NCBI GenBank assembly: GCA_021732845.1 | Contig: JAKFUF010000030.1 | Span: 1 to 64,000 of the forward strand | Source of the DNA: Planctomycetaceae bacterium | GTDB lineage: Bacteria; Planctomycetota; Planctomycetia; Planctomycetales; Planctomycetaceae | Length of the DNA: 64,000 nt | Reading direction: 5' to 3' | Shown here: piece after piece, positions 62,712-64,000 of the stretch | Numbering within the stretch: position 1 is the stretch's first letter | Layout: each line of letters starts with the position of its first letter | The notes under the pieces: generated by a model | What the model was told of the DNA's origin: nothing | Database searches by the model: none | Seen by the model: the letters and a program-made list of their open reading frames with translations, nothing else | Made by a program: the position numbers and the translations under genes

Positions 62712-63443
62712 TCACGCCGGCTTGCGGCCCAGGAAGATGTAGTACGGCACGCGGGTCAGCGGCAGGTAGGGCATCTTTGCCCGGTGCTCCGAGAACTGCA
62801 CCGCTTCGAAACGCCGGTGCAGGTAGGGGACATGGTCCGGGTTGGGGAACACGTTGTCCATGCCGAACCAGGTGGGCCAGAAGGTGCGGGTGAGCCACGA
62901 GTGCTTGGAGCGGCTGGCGTCGGGGTACTTGCGGGCGACGTAAAAGTCCACCACGCCAATCATCCCGCCCGGCTTGAGAATCGACAGGGCATGGTCAATG
63001 GCGGCGAACCAGTCGGGGATCATCGTCAGCGAATAGGAAAACGTGACGAGATCGGCGGAGCCTTCCGGTGGCACAAACGTCGTGGCGTCAGCCTCCACCG
63101 CTTCGATGTTCGTCCAACCCCGCTCGGCGATGCGCTTGCGAGCCACGGCCAGGAGGCCACTGGAGAGGTCGACGAGGTATCCTTTTTTGAGTGGCTTCAG
63201 CTTTTCACCGAGGAAGTCGGCGTTCGCCCCAGTTCCGGCTCCAAAATCGACCCACACGCCATCGGCTGGCATGGTGAGCGCCTGGCACAGCTCCGTGCGG
63301 CCCTTGAGCAGCCGCGCTCGAAAACTGTCGTAGGCATCCGCCTGTTTGCCATAAAAACTCTCCAGCCGTTCCGCGTGCGTTTTGCCGCGAATCGGCTTGA
63401 GCGTCATGTGGTAGAGGACTTTGAGGTCGGACGCGAGAGACAT
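62712..63443 (-). CDS. btaB: Betaine-lipid N-methyltransferase BtaB
   Basis: 243 residues from ATG 63443; the frame upstream is translated repeat. SAM-dependent methyltransferase: motif I '[17 protein letters not shown]', '[16 protein letters not shown]', '[18 protein letters not shown]' and '[19 protein letters not shown]'. The N-terminal '[18 protein letters not shown]' is characteristic of BtaB, which trimethylates the homoserine head group to make DGTS. The gene directly upstream is btaA, which supports the assignment. Confidence 0.82.
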   Translation of the reverse strand: MSLASDLKVLYHMTLKPIRGKTHAERLESFYGKQADAYDSFRARLLKGRTELCQALTMPADGVWVDFGAGTGANADFLGEKLKPLKKGYLVDLSSGLLAVARKRIAERGWTNIEAVEADATTFVPPEGSADLVTFSYSLTMIPDWFAAIDHALSILKPGGMIGVVDFYVARKYPDASRSKHSWLTRTFWPTWFGMDNVFPNPDHVPYLHRRFEAVQFSEHRAKMPYLPLTRVPYYIFLGRKPA

Positions 63444-63453
63444 GGGAGACTCG

Positions 63454-63584
63454 AATGACAAATGACAAATGACAAATGACAAATTGGCTAACCGCAAATC
63501 AACGTCTGGAGTTGTGGTCAGCGTCAGGAATGACGTGACCAACCAGAAACCCCATTTGTCATTTGTCATTAGTCATTTGTCATT
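63454..63584. repeat. AATGACAAATGAC repeats, direct and inverted
   Basis: Three direct AATGACA units at 63454-63484 are mirrored by ATTTGTCATT units at 63552-63584. The palindrome separates btaA and btaB and resembles the repeat at 46340-46436 in style, though not in sequence. Confidence 0.7.
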
Positions 63585-63587
63585 CCC

Positions 63588-64000
63588 TCACGCCTTCCGC
63601 ATATCCGCGATATAAAAACTCCCATACGTATGCACGCGGTCCTTCTCGTGCAGTTCGGCGGCGAGTTGGGGATGGTAGGTCAGGAGGTCGCCGACTTTTT
63701 TCGTCTGGCCGTTGACGGTGACTTCCAGCGGATCGACAAAGTCGACTTTGAGGCCGCCGCTGCGCCACAGCAGGCGGCAGTCGGGTGAGGCGCGGTCGAC
63801 GATGGCCTGCCACTCCTGCTGCAGAATCGGCTTGCTGAAGGAGCTGAGCCAGTCCATGTGGTCGAGCAGGACATAGCGCGAAATCTGTGTGTCCGTGCGG
63901 TTGAGGAAGTCGAGAATTGACCCCGTGTGGATGTGAATCCGGTCCGTCAGACCCGCCTTCAGCTTGTTGAAGTTCTCTTCCTTGAGGTATTCGGGGCAGC
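63588..64000 (-). CDS. btaA: BtaA, 3' part (5' end outside window)
   Basis: Open from the window edge to TGA 63588. Reads 'CPEYLKEENFNKLKAGL', 'DRIHIHTGSILDFLN', 'SRYVLLDHMDWLSSFSKPIL', 'QEWQAIVDRASPDCRLLWRS' and 'DRVHTYGSFYIADMRKA'. This matches the C-terminal half of BtaA, the SAM:diacylglycerol 3-amino-3-carboxypropyltransferase that makes diacylglyceryl-homoserine. With btaB downstream it predicts DGTS betaine lipids. About 135 residues are visible. Confidence 0.82.
   Translation of the reverse strand, partial: CPEYLKEENFNKLKAGLTDRIHIHTGSILDFLNRTDTQISRYVLLDHMDWLSSFSKPILQQEWQAIVDRASPDCRLLWRSGGLKVDFVDPLEVTVNGQTKKVGDLLTYHPQLAAELHEKDRVHTYGSFYIADMRKA

Overview
The window is GC-rich bacterial DNA, almost certainly from a member of the Planctomycetota. 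The evidence is the mix of families typical of that phylum: two DUF1501 Tat-exported proteins, two PVC-type 'membrane-bound dehydrogenase' propeller proteins (one ending in a CxxCH cytochrome c module), Tat-exported sugar isomerase-like TIM barrels, PQQ/beta-propeller proteins, an M56/BlaI pair, and polymorphic toxins with a planctomycete style of Hint domain. I cannot name the genus. Most genes are monocistronic or in short operons, with many repeat-bearing intergenic stretches.

Layout. 1-4.8 kb: two convergent copies of an HTH/terminase-small-subunit-like paralogue (the first cut by the window edge) separated by 1.4 kb of nested inverted and degenerate repeats, then a decay scar joining a truncated DUF4062 (nSTAND-type) N-terminus to a frameshifted amidohydrolase fragment. 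4.8-17.1 kb: ordinary metabolism and envelope genes (aldo/keto reductase, a three-gene coiled-coil membrane operon, TIM barrel, sucB, DUF1501, hypF plus DUF1501, M19 dipeptidase). 17.3-23.1 kb: a tandem polymorphic-toxin array on the minus strand. It has three near-identical N-terminal/Hint units, two of which carry different C-terminal toxins (a predicted HNH-type nuclease and an ADP-ribosyltransferase-like domain) each followed by its own immunity gene. The third unit is truncated, and an orphan toxin tip plus orphan immunity gene lies upstream. 23.7-25.0 kb: a tyrosine recombinase beside tRNA-Lys(CTT), which suggests that the toxin array belongs to a tRNA-associated genomic island.

25.5-29 kb: Cys-rich lipoprotein, an SLBB-domain membrane protein and an actin-like ATPase, the last two overlapping by ATGA. 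29-38 kb: TIM barrel, DinB, an exported hypothetical protein, glcD and a very large PVC cytochrome. 38-40 kb: macro-domain remnant, M56 protease and BlaI repressor. 40-47.6 kb: a run of minus-strand genes, including a NYN RNase, a Sco1-DUF420 fusion, an ABC-2 permease and a PQQ-type sugar dehydrogenase. 47.9-62.6 kb: mostly plus-strand exported hydrolases and propellers, an aminotransferase IV, an Rpn nuclease, a PilZ protein and a Tat-exported esterase. 62.7-64 kb: btaB and the 3' part of btaA, predicting betaine-lipid synthesis.

The most interesting system is the toxin/immunity array. Its Hint domain appears to be split by an inserted two-helix membrane segment of about 170 residues, and the array shows clear signs of C-terminal domain exchange and decay. 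A second candidate is the SLBB/actin-like ATPase pair. All functional statements come from reading the sequence; no database search was run.
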